Assembly (NCBI GenBank): GCA_016745075.1
Contig: JADGDD010000001.1
Span: forward strand, 125,125 to 189,124
Source: Planctomycetota bacterium
GTDB lineage: Bacteria; Planctomycetota; UBA11346
DNA: 64,000 nucleotides
Reading direction: 5' to 3'
Part shown: in pieces, positions 27,732-36,876 of the stretch
Numbering within the stretch: the stretch's first letter is position 1
Layout: each line of letters opens with the position of its first letter
Notes under the pieces: generated by a model
What the model was told of the DNA's origin: nothing
Seen by the model: the letters and a program-made list of their open reading frames with translations, nothing else
Database searches by the model: none
Made by a program: the position numbers and the translations under genes

Positions 27732-28601
27732 ATGTCATCAGTAACGCTTGTAGTCCGCTGTAAAGACCGAACTGGTCTGGTAGCAGCATTGTCCGATTTT
27801 GTCTTTCGTTATGACGGTAACGTTTTGGAAGCTGACCAGTATTCTGATACAGAAATTGCGGAAGGTGGTGAACACGGTGCGTTTTTTATGCGCATTCGCT
27901 GGGATATTACCAACTTTTCACTGGACCGCAGTGGCATAGAGGCTGCACTCAGTGTGCTTTCGCAACGTTTTGATCTCGATTACACCTTGAGCTATGATGA
28001 TGAACAACCACGTGTTGCTTTGTTTTGTAGTTCAACACCACATTGTGTGTATGACCTTTTGTTACGCCAAGAAATGGGTGAGTTTCTTGGTCGTATTGTC
28101 GTCATTATTAGCAATCATGAAAAAATGCGCGAAGTAGCAGAGCATTTCTCCATACCATTTGAACATGTGCCTGTTACCGCTGAGAACAAAAATGAGGCAG
28201 AAGAACGGCAACAAGCTATTCTTAAAGAGCATCGAGTGAATCTTGTTGTTCTTGCTCGTTATATGCAGGTGTTGAGCCCGTCTTTTGTTCGCTCATGGCG
28301 TGGGCAAATCATTAATATTCATCATAGCTTTTTGCCGGCCTTTGCTGGAGCCCGACCTTATCATCAAGCGCGTATGCGTGGCGTAAAGATTATTGGAGCA
28401 ACGGCCCATTATGTCACGGAAGAATTAGATGAAGGCCCTATTATCGAACAGGATGTTGCCCATGTTTCGCATCACCATGGTGTGGCAGATCTTGTGCGTA
28501 TTGGTCGAGATTTAGAACGTCAAGTTTTATCACGTGCTGTTCGTTTGCATCTTGAGCGCCGGTTAGTTATAGATGGTAACAGGACGATTGTTTTTAGATA
28601 A
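27732..28601 (+). CDS. purU: Formyltetrahydrofolate deformylase
   Basis: A 289-residue enzyme that hydrolyses 10-formyltetrahydrofolate to tetrahydrofolate and formate, balancing one-carbon units. An N-terminal ACT domain (VRCKDRTGLVAALSDFVFRY) spans about residues 1-80, and a formyltransferase fold follows. The catalytic Asn and His are in IINIHHSFLPAFAG, and the Asp is in YVTEELDEGPIIEQD. ATG 27732 with AAGG upstream gives the usual family length; an earlier reading at 27639 would add 31 unlikely residues. The next gene starts 9 bases later, suggesting an operon with the pseudopilin-like gene and murJ. Confidence 0.96.
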   Translation: MSSVTLVVRCKDRTGLVAALSDFVFRYDGNVLEADQYSDTEIAEGGEHGAFFMRIRWDITNFSLDRSGIEAALSVLSQRFDLDYTLSYDDEQPRVALFCSSTPHCVYDLLLRQEMGEFLGRIVVIISNHEKMREVAEHFSIPFEHVPVTAENKNEAEERQQAILKEHRVNLVVLARYMQVLSPSFVRSWRGQIINIHHSFLPAFAGARPYHQARMRGVKIIGATAHYVTEELDEGPIIEQDVAHVSHHHGVADLVRIGRDLERQVLSRAVRLHLERRLVIDGNRTIVFR

Positions 28602-28610
28602 GGACCGATA

Positions 28611-29492
28611 ATGAGTCTGCGTAGTCGTATTGTTGGAGTGGTTGTTGTGGTCTGCATTATCGGCTTATTGCTGTTGGCTTCGCGTCATAGTATTAGCAAT
28701 AATGCACAGGATTTGCGTTGTAAATATAGGTTGTCTCGCTTGGGGCGAGCCGTTAATTTATGGATGGAAGATTATAGACGAACATGGCATCCACCAATTA
28801 CAAACCCTCAACCGCAAACGTTATGGATTCCGGGGCGCGAAAAAAGTGCGGCTGAGGTTCTGGTCGAATATCTTGATGCATCAGCAGATGATCGATATGA
28901 TTTCTACCCGCCGCGAAGCCCAGAAAAAGACCCGCATTTATTTTCTTTGTCAGATGCCCGTGACAATAAAAAATCTGATTATAATGAAATGAAAGACGCT
29001 TATCATGCACGTATGCGTGAGCGAGAAATGACGGTTTGTCCTGAAACTGGTTTTGAATATTGGTATCATGGTGGGCTTCTTGAATCAGTAGATTTTCGCT
29101 CTATCAATAATTTTGAGGTACCAGACGCATCTGAACGTGCGCGAGTTTGGAATGACGGTAAGCGTTATCCATACTTTTCTTGTCAACATACGGACGCTGG
29201 TCTTGGCCCGCATGAGCACAGCGGAGAGCATGGTGTCTATCGTGTTTCTGCCGCGCTTATTGTTCGTCATGTGACTACGGCAGAAGTGACAGCACTTGAG
29301 CAAAGCGTGAAAAGAATTGAAGCAAGAAACATCCAATTGCCCGTAGAAGAATGGACACATGATATTGTTGCCATGCGTGAACGCCTCGATAAATTTCGTG
29401 TGGCAGCACAAAAACGTCCTACTGGTTTTGATGTAACTCGTTTACATGCGGAAGTAGAATTTGTGCCGCAGGATATTCACTCAGCAGAATGA
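28611..29492 (+). CDS. Membrane-anchored pseudopilin-like protein without a prepilin signal
   Basis: A 293-residue protein with AAGGA upstream of ATG. One membrane helix lies at about residues 7-23 (IVGVVVVVCIIGLLLLA). Right after it comes LRCKYRLSRLGRAVNLWM, which matches the Cys-(x)3-Leu ... Trp motif of the pseudopilin at 26881-27585, although the prepilin peptidase site (Phe-Thr-Leu-Val-Glu) is missing. The rest is hydrophilic, with HHH-free but Cys-poor loops and a C-terminal helix. It therefore looks like a pseudopilin-family protein that has swapped its signal for a plain anchor. Specific function unknown. Its stop overlaps the murJ start by ATGA. Confidence 0.65.
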   Translation: MSLRSRIVGVVVVVCIIGLLLLASRHSISNNAQDLRCKYRLSRLGRAVNLWMEDYRRTWHPPITNPQPQTLWIPGREKSAAEVLVEYLDASADDRYDFYPPRSPEKDPHLFSLSDARDNKKSDYNEMKDAYHARMREREMTVCPETGFEYWYHGGLLESVDFRSINNFEVPDASERARVWNDGKRYPYFSCQHTDAGLGPHEHSGEHGVYRVSAALIVRHVTTAEVTALEQSVKRIEARNIQLPVEEWTHDIVAMRERLDKFRVAAQKRPTGFDVTRLHAEVEFVPQDIHSAE

Positions 29493-30955
29493 ACTTACTG
29501 AAGCGGGTCGGAACAGTTGGCGGTTGGACACTGGTAAGCCGTATGCTTGGGTTAGTCCGTGACCGTATGCTTGGCAGTGTTTTTGGTGCATCACTTATCC
29601 TAGATGCTTTTTTTATTGCTTTTTCTCTTCCTAATTTATTGCGTAATCTCTTTGGAGAAGGTGCTCTGGCAACGGCCTTTGTTCCACGGTATGTACAAAT
29701 GAAGGAAAAAAATCCAGAAGAAGCTGAGGTTTTTGCTGGCATTATTTTAACACGCTTAGCCGTGTGGTTGGGCTGTTTTGCTGGGGTTGGTATGTGTGTG
29801 GCAGCGTTGGTCTCACATTATGCGAACCCAAGTATTGCGCTTATTGCATTGTTAGCGATACCGCAAATACCGTATTTAATTTTTATTTGTGTGAGTGCTT
29901 TGGCTGCTGGGACTTTGCACGGTCGTCGCCATTTCTTTGTTCCAGCCGCAGCACCTGTTCTCTTAAATATCAGTATGATTATTGCAGTATTTATATGGCA
30001 AGATGTGACGCTTTTGCCTTACGCTGTTTTGCTAACGGGCATCCTGCAAGTGGCAGTGCACCTTGTAGCATTACGTCATACTGGCGGGGTGCCCGCTTTG
30101 CGTCTTAAGGGGGCGGCGGCTGTTACAGATTTAGGCAAAGCGATAACACCAACGATAATCGCTTCCGGTGTGTATCAAATAAATGCTTTATTAGATATGT
30201 TTATTGCGTGGTATTTTTTGCCAGAGAGTGGAGCGGTTACTATTCTGTACTTTGCTAATAGATTATTGCAGTTTCCTATGGCCTTGGTTGCACATGGAAC
30301 AGGGACAGCATTGTATCCAGAACTTGCGCAAGCAGCTTCGCAGGGATATTCCGCATCTGGATCTGTTGTTCGTAAGGGAATTGATTTATTGGTGATGTTG
30401 TTGTTACCTGCTGCCTGTGGACTGTATTTGGTAGCAGAACCTTTAACAGCAACTATTTACCAAGCTGGTGCTTTTGGCCCAGAAGAGGTACGTCGAACAG
30501 CATTAACGGCATCTATGTTTGCTTTTGCTCTAGTTCCTATTTCATTGAATAAAATATTAATACGCGTTTTTCATGCACATAGAGACCATCTGTTGCCGAT
30601 GTGGTTTGCGCTTATTGGCGTAGTCGTAAATGTATGTCTTAATGTGGTTTTCGTGCAAACATCTTTGCGGGAAGCTGGACTTGCTTTGGCAACAGCGTTG
30701 TCTGGCTTCGTTATGTGTTGTGCCTATTCTGTTGTTTTATATCGGCGCGGTTCTGGTGGTGTTGTGCATGTATCTAGCCTCATACGCCCTGTGTTAGCGA
30801 CGACCGCCATGGCGGGGTTAGTATGGTTGGTATTGGTCTGGTCTCAGAAACAGGGTTATCACTCAAGTATGCAATTATTGTTCAGTGTGGGAGCTGGTAT
30901 ACTGCTCTATGCTGTTTTAATGGGGCGTTCTTTGTTGCGTCGGATGCGGAGGTAA
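29489..30955 (+). CDS. murJ: MurJ, lipid II flippase (MviN family)
   Basis: A 488-residue polytopic protein with about 13-14 hydrophobic helices. The N-terminal GGWTLVSRMLGLVRDRMLGSVFG and LPNLLRNLFGEGALATAFVPRY are hallmark MurJ motifs, with the conserved Arg residues of the first helices. The later NRLLQFPMALVAHGTGTALYPELA is also standard. MurJ flips lipid II across the inner membrane for peptidoglycan assembly. The start overlaps the preceding gene by ATGA, so the two are translationally coupled. The next gene begins 1 base after the stop. Confidence 0.96.
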   Translation: MNLLKRVGTVGGWTLVSRMLGLVRDRMLGSVFGASLILDAFFIAFSLPNLLRNLFGEGALATAFVPRYVQMKEKNPEEAEVFAGIILTRLAVWLGCFAGVGMCVAALVSHYANPSIALIALLAIPQIPYLIFICVSALAAGTLHGRRHFFVPAAAPVLLNISMIIAVFIWQDVTLLPYAVLLTGILQVAVHLVALRHTGGVPALRLKGAAAVTDLGKAITPTIIASGVYQINALLDMFIAWYFLPESGAVTILYFANRLLQFPMALVAHGTGTALYPELAQAASQGYSASGSVVRKGIDLLVMLLLPAACGLYLVAEPLTATIYQAGAFGPEEVRRTALTASMFAFALVPISLNKILIRVFHAHRDHLLPMWFALIGVVVNVCLNVVFVQTSLREAGLALATALSGFVMCCAYSVVLYRRGSGGVVHVSSLIRPVLATTAMAGLVWLVLVWSQKQGYHSSMQLLFSVGAGILLYAVLMGRSLLRRMRR

Positions 30956-30956
30956 G

Positions 30957-31718
30957 ATGTCTCAAAAACCAGTTATTCTGTTGGTCGCTTTTGGTACCGC
31001 GGTTGAATCTGCCATGCAGGTTTATGATGAAATACGTGCTTCCGCGCAAGCGTATTTTCCTGATTATGATATTGAATGGGCCTATACTTCTAGACGAATT
31101 ATAGCGCTACTGGCTGAGCGTGGGATAGAACGTCAGACTCCGCTTGCTTGTCTGGATACTTTGCAAAAGCGTGGGGTTCAGCGGGTTATTATTCAGCCTT
31201 TATACACTGTTGCTGGATCTGAATATACACGGTTGGCAGAGGAGGTTGCTCATCGGACAGACTTATCCGTTGTTATGAGCCGCCCACTGTTACATACACA
31301 AGACGATGAACGTGAGCTTGCTACGGTTTTGAAATCGTTAATAGACCCAAAGATGTTTACTATTATCTGTGCGCATGGAAATGATCGTATCCCAGCTTTT
31401 AACGAGCCGCTATTACGCTTGGCTGAACAATTGGAATCAGCACACTGTTGGTTCTGTAGTGTAGAAGGGCAACCAGGTGAACGACGATTTGCCCAGATAC
31501 AAAATGCTCTCAAGCCAGACCAACCGGTACATATTTTCCCGTTTATGATTACTGCGGGTATGCATATTACGGTAGACGTGTGTGGAGCAGATGCAGAATC
31601 GTGGTGTTCTCGTTTAGGGATAACGCAACCAGTTGTATTGGTACCACTTGGTGCGCGTGAAGAAATACGCCAGCTCTTCTGGCAGCGTTGCTTGCGTTCT
31701 ACTACAAATTCTGCTTAA
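30957..31718 (+). CDS. cbiK: CbiK-type sirohydrochlorin chelatase
   Basis: A 253-residue class II chelatase of the CbiK type, which inserts cobalt (or iron) into sirohydrochlorin in the anaerobic cobalamin or siroheme route. The metal-binding set of CbiK is visible: His140 in IICAHGNDR, Glu170 in CSVEGQPG, and His203 in TAGMHITVDVCG. The N-terminal PVILLVAFGTAVESAM strand and the SRRIIALLAERG region are also family-like. No signal peptide, so cytoplasmic. No other cobalamin or siroheme gene is near; it follows murJ by 1 base. Metal choice cannot be read from sequence, and siroheme production is as possible as cobalamin. The AraC regulator follows by 8 bases. Confidence 0.87.
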   Translation: MSQKPVILLVAFGTAVESAMQVYDEIRASAQAYFPDYDIEWAYTSRRIIALLAERGIERQTPLACLDTLQKRGVQRVIIQPLYTVAGSEYTRLAEEVAHRTDLSVVMSRPLLHTQDDERELATVLKSLIDPKMFTIICAHGNDRIPAFNEPLLRLAEQLESAHCWFCSVEGQPGERRFAQIQNALKPDQPVHIFPFMITAGMHITVDVCGADAESWCSRLGITQPVVLVPLGAREEIRQLFWQRCLRSTTNSA

Positions 31719-31726
31719 CTCTCTGT

Positions 31727-32584
31727 ATGGATACAATGTTTGCAGGCCATACGTGGAATCCGCGTCCCAGTATTGTTCCAGCGTTGACCCATGCTGCGCA
31801 ATGGGAACGTGATTGTCATGTTTCTCGGGAAATAATAGCCGGCACAGCCTGGGCTTTGGATTATGCATTATCGGACGCAGGTACATATTGTATTCCAGAA
31901 GAATCAGACGTTTTTAGAAAACGCTCAGTAGGGTTATGTCGTATTTTACCCTTTGGTACAAAATATAAAGATGATTTGCGTTCAGCAGGACAGCGGGTGC
32001 ATACCTGTTATTGTGGTATTGTCGGCCTAGAGCACGTTGGTTTACAATATATGCTGCCGAATCAGGGGAAGCATACGAGAGTGTGGGATAAAGATGGGTT
32101 AATAGGCAAAACGTTATCTCGCATTGCATGGATAGGAGAGGAACAGGGAGAAAATGGTTTCTGGAATGCTCAGGCGGTGTTGAGTGAATTAATTGCTATG
32201 CTTGCCAAATCTCAACGTCAAGACAATGGTGATTGGTGGTTGCGAGAATCTTATTTGCGTCAAAAAGATTATGGTTTTGTTGCTCAAGTGCGTGCATTTT
32301 TAGAATATAATTTAGAAAAGTCTTTATCTCTGGAAGATATTGCTGAAGCCTGTGAAGTGAGTGTGTCATCTTTATCGCATCGTTATCGGCAGGAGTCAGG
32401 GGAAACACCTATTCATGCCTTAACCGTTATGCGTATAGATAAAGCTAAGCGGTTATTTCTAGAAGATCATTCCTTAGCGGTTGTGGCAGAACGTTGTGGT
32501 TTCCGAAGTGAATCGTATCTGTCCCGCTGTTTTTCAAAAATGACGGGTTTATCTCCTCGAACTTATAAACAGCTGCATGGTTGA
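31727..32584 (+). CDS. AraC-family transcriptional regulator
   Basis: A 285-residue regulator with a two-helix-turn-helix AraC domain at the C-terminus (about residues 185-285: LEYNLEKSLSLEDIAEACEV, SVSSLSHRYRQESGETPIHA and CGFRSESYLSRCFSKMTGLS). The N-terminal 170 residues have the mixed strand pattern of a ligand-binding cupin-type domain, but no ligand can be assigned. I chose ATG 31727, 8 bases after cbiK; ATG 31736 and an overlapping earlier start are possible. The sulfatase gene starts 72 bases after, so this protein is a likely regulator of it, and the two may form a carbohydrate sulfate utilisation pair. Confidence 0.9.
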   Translation: MDTMFAGHTWNPRPSIVPALTHAAQWERDCHVSREIIAGTAWALDYALSDAGTYCIPEESDVFRKRSVGLCRILPFGTKYKDDLRSAGQRVHTCYCGIVGLEHVGLQYMLPNQGKHTRVWDKDGLIGKTLSRIAWIGEEQGENGFWNAQAVLSELIAMLAKSQRQDNGDWWLRESYLRQKDYGFVAQVRAFLEYNLEKSLSLEDIAEACEVSVSSLSHRYRQESGETPIHALTVMRIDKAKRLFLEDHSLAVVAERCGFRSESYLSRCFSKMTGLSPRTYKQLHG

Positions 32585-32656
32585 GCGTTGCCAGATAGTG
32601 CAAATTACTGCAATATCTTCTATGGTTCCGCTCGCTTTTTTTGATAGAATAGAAGA

Positions 32657-34327
32657 ATGACGAAACCAAATATTCTTATTGTTCTGACTGACCAACAACG
32701 TTTTGATAGCATTGCTGCTGCAGGGTATCCACATATGGATACGCCCAATATGGACAGATTGGTGCACGAAGGTTGTTTATTTCGTAACGCTTATTCACCA
32801 AACCCTATTTGTGTGCCAGCGCGGCATTGTTTACTGACTGGTTTAACGCCACGCTTCCATGGGTATTACGGTAATGCTCAACAGCCAATAGCAGATAGTG
32901 GCATCCCTACTTTGCCACGTTGTTTGGCTGATCATGGCTACCATACTGCTGCATTGGGTAAAAGTCATTTTATTCCAGTAACGGAGCATCACGGTTATTC
33001 TGAATTACGTCTTATGGAAGAATTGCCAACAGACGTAGAAGATGATTATTATGCTCGTTATTTACGTGATTGTGGGTATGGAGATATTCGTAATATTCAT
33101 GGTGTTCGTGTGCCTTTGTATCATGAACCTCAAGATTGTTTTGTTTCGGAAGAACAACACGGAACGCCGTGGTTAGGTCGTGAAGCTGCATCGTGGATTC
33201 ATCAAAATGCGCACCGGCCGTTTATGTTGACGGTGGGTTTCATTCAACCGCATCCACCATGGAATATTCCAGAATCGCAACGGGGGCGTTATGCTAACGC
33301 CGATTTACCTGAACCGCATCCGCAGGCACGTACTTTGCCATTTCCAGAAGAAAGCTGGAGCTATCAAGACGATGAATCGTCTGCGGCTAAACGAGCTATT
33401 CGTGAAGCCTATTACACCAGCATTAGTATGGTTGATGATGCACTTGGAGATATTTTGAGTGCTCTCGATGAGAAAGGCTTAACTGATAATACGATTATTG
33501 TTTTTACCTCTGATCATGGTGAGATGTTGCAAGATCGCGGTATGTATCAGAAAATGACTCCTTACGAAGGGTCTGCTCGTATTCCATTTATTGTTCGTTA
33601 TCCACGCTGTTTTGGGGCAGGAACAGAAGATACTCGTTTTGTTGATCTTATGGATATTTTCCCAACGGTTCTTGAAGTGACTGATCTTGATTATCATTAT
33701 AAACCAGCACATGAAAAATACACGCTTGCTGGCGGTTCTCTTATTCCTGAAAGCAATATGGCAGGAAAAAGAAGTCGTACGCTACAAACGAGTGAATGTT
33801 ATGACGGTCGATACCGTTGGGTTATGGCACGTAATGATCGGTATAAATTTATTCATTTCTATCGTGGTGGTCATGAATATGTCTACGACCTGCTCACTGA
33901 TCCGGGTGAATCTATTAACTGTATTGGTACGGATGCTTGTCCTGAATCTGTTGTTCAAGAATTGCGACGTGCCGCATTGAGTTACGAAGATGAATTAGGT
34001 GAACCAGGGCGTGTTGCTGATGGCGATTTTATTTCATGTATCAATAATGAAGAAGGTGAGGAGCCAGATTGCTATTCCAGTTTTGACTGGAATAATGGCG
34101 ATAAATTCCCTCGCTGGGCATTTATGGCCTTTCAGCATTTTGGTCGTTTATCTGGACCAGAAGAAGCGCGATTGTTCTTAGATGAATTTATCCGTTCGGT
34201 TGGCTACCGTGGCGGTAAAGAAGTATTACGGTCATTACCGATTCCCGATGAAGGCAAATTACTTATGCGAGAAGCCTTTGTTAATCTTGGTGGCGATCCA
34301 GCAGACCTAGATGCTGTGTGGTCTTAG
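32657..34327 (+). CDS. Sulfatase (formylglycine-dependent)
   Basis: A 556-residue type I sulfatase. The active-site motif CVPARHCLLTG has Cys52, the residue that maturation would convert to formylglycine, and keeps Cys-x-Pro-x-Arg, though Ala and Cys replace the two serines usual in CxPSRxS. Metal ligands are suggested by VLTDQQR (Asp12, residues 9-15) and FTSDHGEMLQDRG. No signal peptide is seen, so the enzyme may be cytoplasmic, which is less common for polysaccharide sulfatases. The AraC gene upstream is a probable regulator. An anaerobic sulfatase maturase (or FGE) must lie elsewhere. The substrate is unknown; sulfated glycans are typical for PVC bacteria. The stop is 5 bases from that of the ketoacyl synthase gene. 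Confidence 0.9.
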   Translation: MTKPNILIVLTDQQRFDSIAAAGYPHMDTPNMDRLVHEGCLFRNAYSPNPICVPARHCLLTGLTPRFHGYYGNAQQPIADSGIPTLPRCLADHGYHTAALGKSHFIPVTEHHGYSELRLMEELPTDVEDDYYARYLRDCGYGDIRNIHGVRVPLYHEPQDCFVSEEQHGTPWLGREAASWIHQNAHRPFMLTVGFIQPHPPWNIPESQRGRYANADLPEPHPQARTLPFPEESWSYQDDESSAAKRAIREAYYTSISMVDDALGDILSALDEKGLTDNTIIVFTSDHGEMLQDRGMYQKMTPYEGSARIPFIVRYPRCFGAGTEDTRFVDLMDIFPTVLEVTDLDYHYKPAHEKYTLAGGSLIPESNMAGKRSRTLQTSECYDGRYRWVMARNDRYKFIHFYRGGHEYVYDLLTDPGESINCIGTDACPESVVQELRRAALSYEDELGEPGRVADGDFISCINNEEGEEPDCYSSFDWNNGDKFPRWAFMAFQHFGRLSGPEEARLFLDEFIRSVGYRGGKEVLRSLPIPDEGKLLMREAFVNLGGDPADLDAVWS

Positions 34328-34332
34328 GAATA

Positions 34333-35325
34333 TTACTTTTCTGTTCGTTCACAGCTAATGGCGGCAATATGCCCGCCAAAGCCAAGACTGATTTTCCAAA
34401 TACGCTGGACGGGGGCTTCTAGCCCAGCAGCAAGTTCAACGAGGCCAGATGCACCAAGGCAGTGGCCGATGTACGGTTTGCAAATCAGACGTTCGCAGGT
34501 GGCCCACGGACCTTCGTCTAAAATGCTTTGTTCGTAAGCGTCACCTGTACGAGTACCAGTGGCATGAGTAATAATGAGATCTGGATGAGGTGTTGCATCC
34601 CACAGGGCATTCAAGCAGTAACGCAGACTTTCTGGATTATCGCAGCGTGTTTCATGGCAAGCATCGCCAATGCGTACACCGCAGCGTAGCATCCACGGCC
34701 CAGCATTGTGGCTTAGGATAGTAAAGGCTGCTCCTTGGGCTGGTGCAAAGCCACCACCTGCACCAGTGAAAGCACTTGGTTGTTGAGAACAGGCAACGCC
34801 CATATTCTTGTACGCGGCCAGTAAAAGGGGGGATAACGGGCCATCAGCACAACCAGCCATACCTATAGTGCACTGCTTGTCTTCCAATGAATCGGCAAGT
34901 GCGAGTAAGGTATAGAGGCCAGTTGAGCATGCGGCAACTGGAGCAGTTCCATGCCAAAAAGGTATTCCAAGCTGTTTAGCGAGGCGTTTAGCAAAGGAAC
35001 CGGGGGGGAAGCATTTGAAAAACGCATCGTTTCCATGCATTGACTGCATGAGCGCTTCGATGTCTCCCTTGCTGGAGGAAATAAAAAAACCAGGAAAGCC
35101 ATCTGTTTGTGAGATATTTGTTCGTTGTAACAGTTCTGTAGCACAGTGGGAAAGGGTCAGTAAATCATTGGATGAATCATAACGCCCTGACCAACCTTCG
35201 TCAGGAGAATAGTCTAAGGCAGGCCGCTTTTCACGACATGCACGATAGGTCTGCACTGCCGAACCAGCGCAGCTTTGGAGAGCCCAATCAAGGATGGAGA
35301 CATAAGAATATCGCCGAATGGCCAT
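34333..35325 (-). CDS. Beta-ketoacyl synthase-family protein (lone, short)
   Basis: About 330 residues, shorter than the roughly 410 of FabF/FabB. The thiolase-fold catalytic triad can be placed: Cys133 in VAACSTGLYTLL, His in IITHATGTRTGD, and His in CKPYIGHCLGASGLVELA. It therefore resembles an active condensing enzyme, yet parts of the N-terminal half are reduced. No acyl carrier protein, ketoreductase or other fatty-acid gene is adjacent. It may make a secondary lipid or be a chain-length or initiation partner. ATG 35325 is preferred over GTG 35331. It diverges from citrate synthase and converges on the sulfatase gene. Confidence 0.75.
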   Translation of the reverse strand: MAIRRYSYVSILDWALQSCAGSAVQTYRACREKRPALDYSPDEGWSGRYDSSNDLLTLSHCATELLQRTNISQTDGFPGFFISSSKGDIEALMQSMHGNDAFFKCFPPGSFAKRLAKQLGIPFWHGTAPVAACSTGLYTLLALADSLEDKQCTIGMAGCADGPLSPLLLAAYKNMGVACSQQPSAFTGAGGGFAPAQGAAFTILSHNAGPWMLRCGVRIGDACHETRCDNPESLRYCLNALWDATPHPDLIITHATGTRTGDAYEQSILDEGPWATCERLICKPYIGHCLGASGLVELAAGLEAPVQRIWKISLGFGGHIAAISCERTEK

Positions 35326-35467
35326 GCACACAGCCTGTCGACATTAGCAAGACAGCAAGTGGTTGCTTTGAGGGTGATAATGTCTGCATAAAAATGTCAT
35401 CTTGAAGTTGAGAGAATAGCGACAAGATGTTTCGTCTAAACATATCAAAGATAGTAGGAGTACGGCT

Positions 35468-36643
35468 ATGAGCGAAGTGCTAATGGAGCTGACTAAGGAT
35501 CATTTAGAAACCGGATTACGTGGAGTACCAGTTGGTTACTGCACAACATCTAAAGTAGACCCAATGAAAGGTTTGTTCTATGTAGAGCAGCCAGTTATGG
35601 ATTTAGCGCAACGGGATCCTGAGGATGTTATTTATCTGCTTTTGAATAAACGTTTCCCAACCGCAGAAGAATCTGTTGTTTTCCGTAAAGATTTGGCAAG
35701 TCGCGCCAAAGTAACCACCCGTGTTCTTGGTACACTTGGCAGTTTGCCTCGTCGTGGCCACCCAATGAAGTGGTTTCTACATTCTTTAAATACTATGGGC
35801 ATGATGGCCTCTACTGGTGATTATTTAGAAGACACCCTGACTTTGATCGCTCGCATTCCAACAGTGGTTGCCGCGATCTTCCGTATTCGTGAAGACTGGG
35901 GCGAGCCAATTGATCCAGATCCAGAACTTGGCTATATGGAAAATTTCGTACATATGCTTGGTGTTCCAGAGCAGAATGAGAAGCAACAAGCTGCATTAAC
36001 ACAGCTTATGCGTGTATTTAATGTTGTCCATTTTGATCACGGTGGTGGTAACCTGTCAACCTTTGTTGGTAAAGCGACCGCATCTGGTAAAGCTGACCTC
36101 TTTGAGAGTATCACCGCTGCTATGTGTGGCCTTGCTGGTCCATTGCATGGTAAAGCAAACCAAGAGTGTTTGAAATTTGTACAAGAGTGTATTCACGCTG
36201 TTGGTGGTGAAGTAAACGAAGAAACCGTAAAGAGTTTGATTCGTCAACGCCTGGCTAATAAACAATTAGTGTACGGTTTTGGTCACGCGGTTCTGCGTGT
36301 AGAAGACCCACGTGCAACAACACTTTGTGATCTTGGTGAGAAACTTTGCGCAGACGATATTAATTTCCATATGGTTCAAACTTTGCGTAAAGTGGTTCCT
36401 GAAATTCTGAGCGAAAACCCAAAAATCAGCAACCCATATCCAAACGTTGATTTAGCCTCAGGTGCATTGCTGCATGCCTCAGGTTTAACAGACCCAGACT
36501 ATTATACCGTACTTTTCGGCATGAGCCGTGTTGTTGGTATTGCCATTCAAATTATCTATGAGCGTCATCAAGCACGCAATGGTCGTGGTACTCCCATCAT
36601 TCGTCCAAAATATCTGTACAATGAAAAAGGTAGCGCCAAGTAG
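35468..36643 (+). CDS. gltA: Citrate synthase
   Basis: A 391-residue enzyme condensing oxaloacetate and acetyl-CoA to citrate. Substrate and catalytic motifs: FDHGGGNLSTF near residue 190 (in place of the usual NHEFNAST-type motif), GPLHGKANQE with catalytic His near 225, GFGHAVLRVEDPRA near 271 and the catalytic Asp in PYPNVDLASGALL near 327. AGGAG lies 7 bases before ATG. In the promoter region 35427-35443 a small inverted repeat (ATGTTT / AAACAT, 5-base gap) is a weak candidate operator. The FDHGGG form is unusual for a citrate synthase but is known in some anaerobe and planctomycete versions. 2-methylcitrate synthase is an alternative. Single gene, with a terminator at 36672-36703. Confidence 0.93.
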   Translation: MSEVLMELTKDHLETGLRGVPVGYCTTSKVDPMKGLFYVEQPVMDLAQRDPEDVIYLLLNKRFPTAEESVVFRKDLASRAKVTTRVLGTLGSLPRRGHPMKWFLHSLNTMGMMASTGDYLEDTLTLIARIPTVVAAIFRIREDWGEPIDPDPELGYMENFVHMLGVPEQNEKQQAALTQLMRVFNVVHFDHGGGNLSTFVGKATASGKADLFESITAAMCGLAGPLHGKANQECLKFVQECIHAVGGEVNEETVKSLIRQRLANKQLVYGFGHAVLRVEDPRATTLCDLGEKLCADDINFHMVQTLRKVVPEILSENPKISNPYPNVDLASGALLHASGLTDPDYYTVLFGMSRVVGIAIQIIYERHQARNGRGTPIIRPKYLYNEKGSAK

Positions 36644-36671
36644 AAGCTACTGGTACATTTTTATAATTGAT

Positions 36672-36703
36672 CCAAAAGCCTTCGTATTTACGAAGGCTTT
36701 TGG
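36672..36703 (+). terminator. Intrinsic terminator after citrate synthase
   Basis: Perfect 15-base arms around a 2-base centre (about 14 pairs with a 4-base loop in RNA); arms contain CCAAAAGCCTTCG / CGAAGGCTTTTGG. A TTTTTT run follows 12 bases after. It begins 28 bases after the citrate synthase stop. The arms resemble those at 12051-12085 (both AAAAGCC / GGCTTTT), a shared terminator style. The segment 36704-36876 up to the next gene holds nothing I recognise. Confidence 0.85.
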
Positions 36704-36876
36704 CATTTAGAAGCTTTTTTATTATGAGAGAAAGGCTTGTTCGACGAGCGCAGAGCGCGAATATGTTTGTTCGTTGGTAGGGGGCTTTTTTCTGAGAATA
36801 TGTGACCGTGGTGAAATATTTCGGTAGAGCAGTGACAGGGCGAGGATATACCCATCTTCCGGACTATAAAAGGGTC

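Noticed and set aside
35340..35467. Strong promoter of citrate synthase
   Set aside because: GATAAT-like and TTGCTT-like boxes occur, but with unsuitable spacing, so no promoter is annotated.
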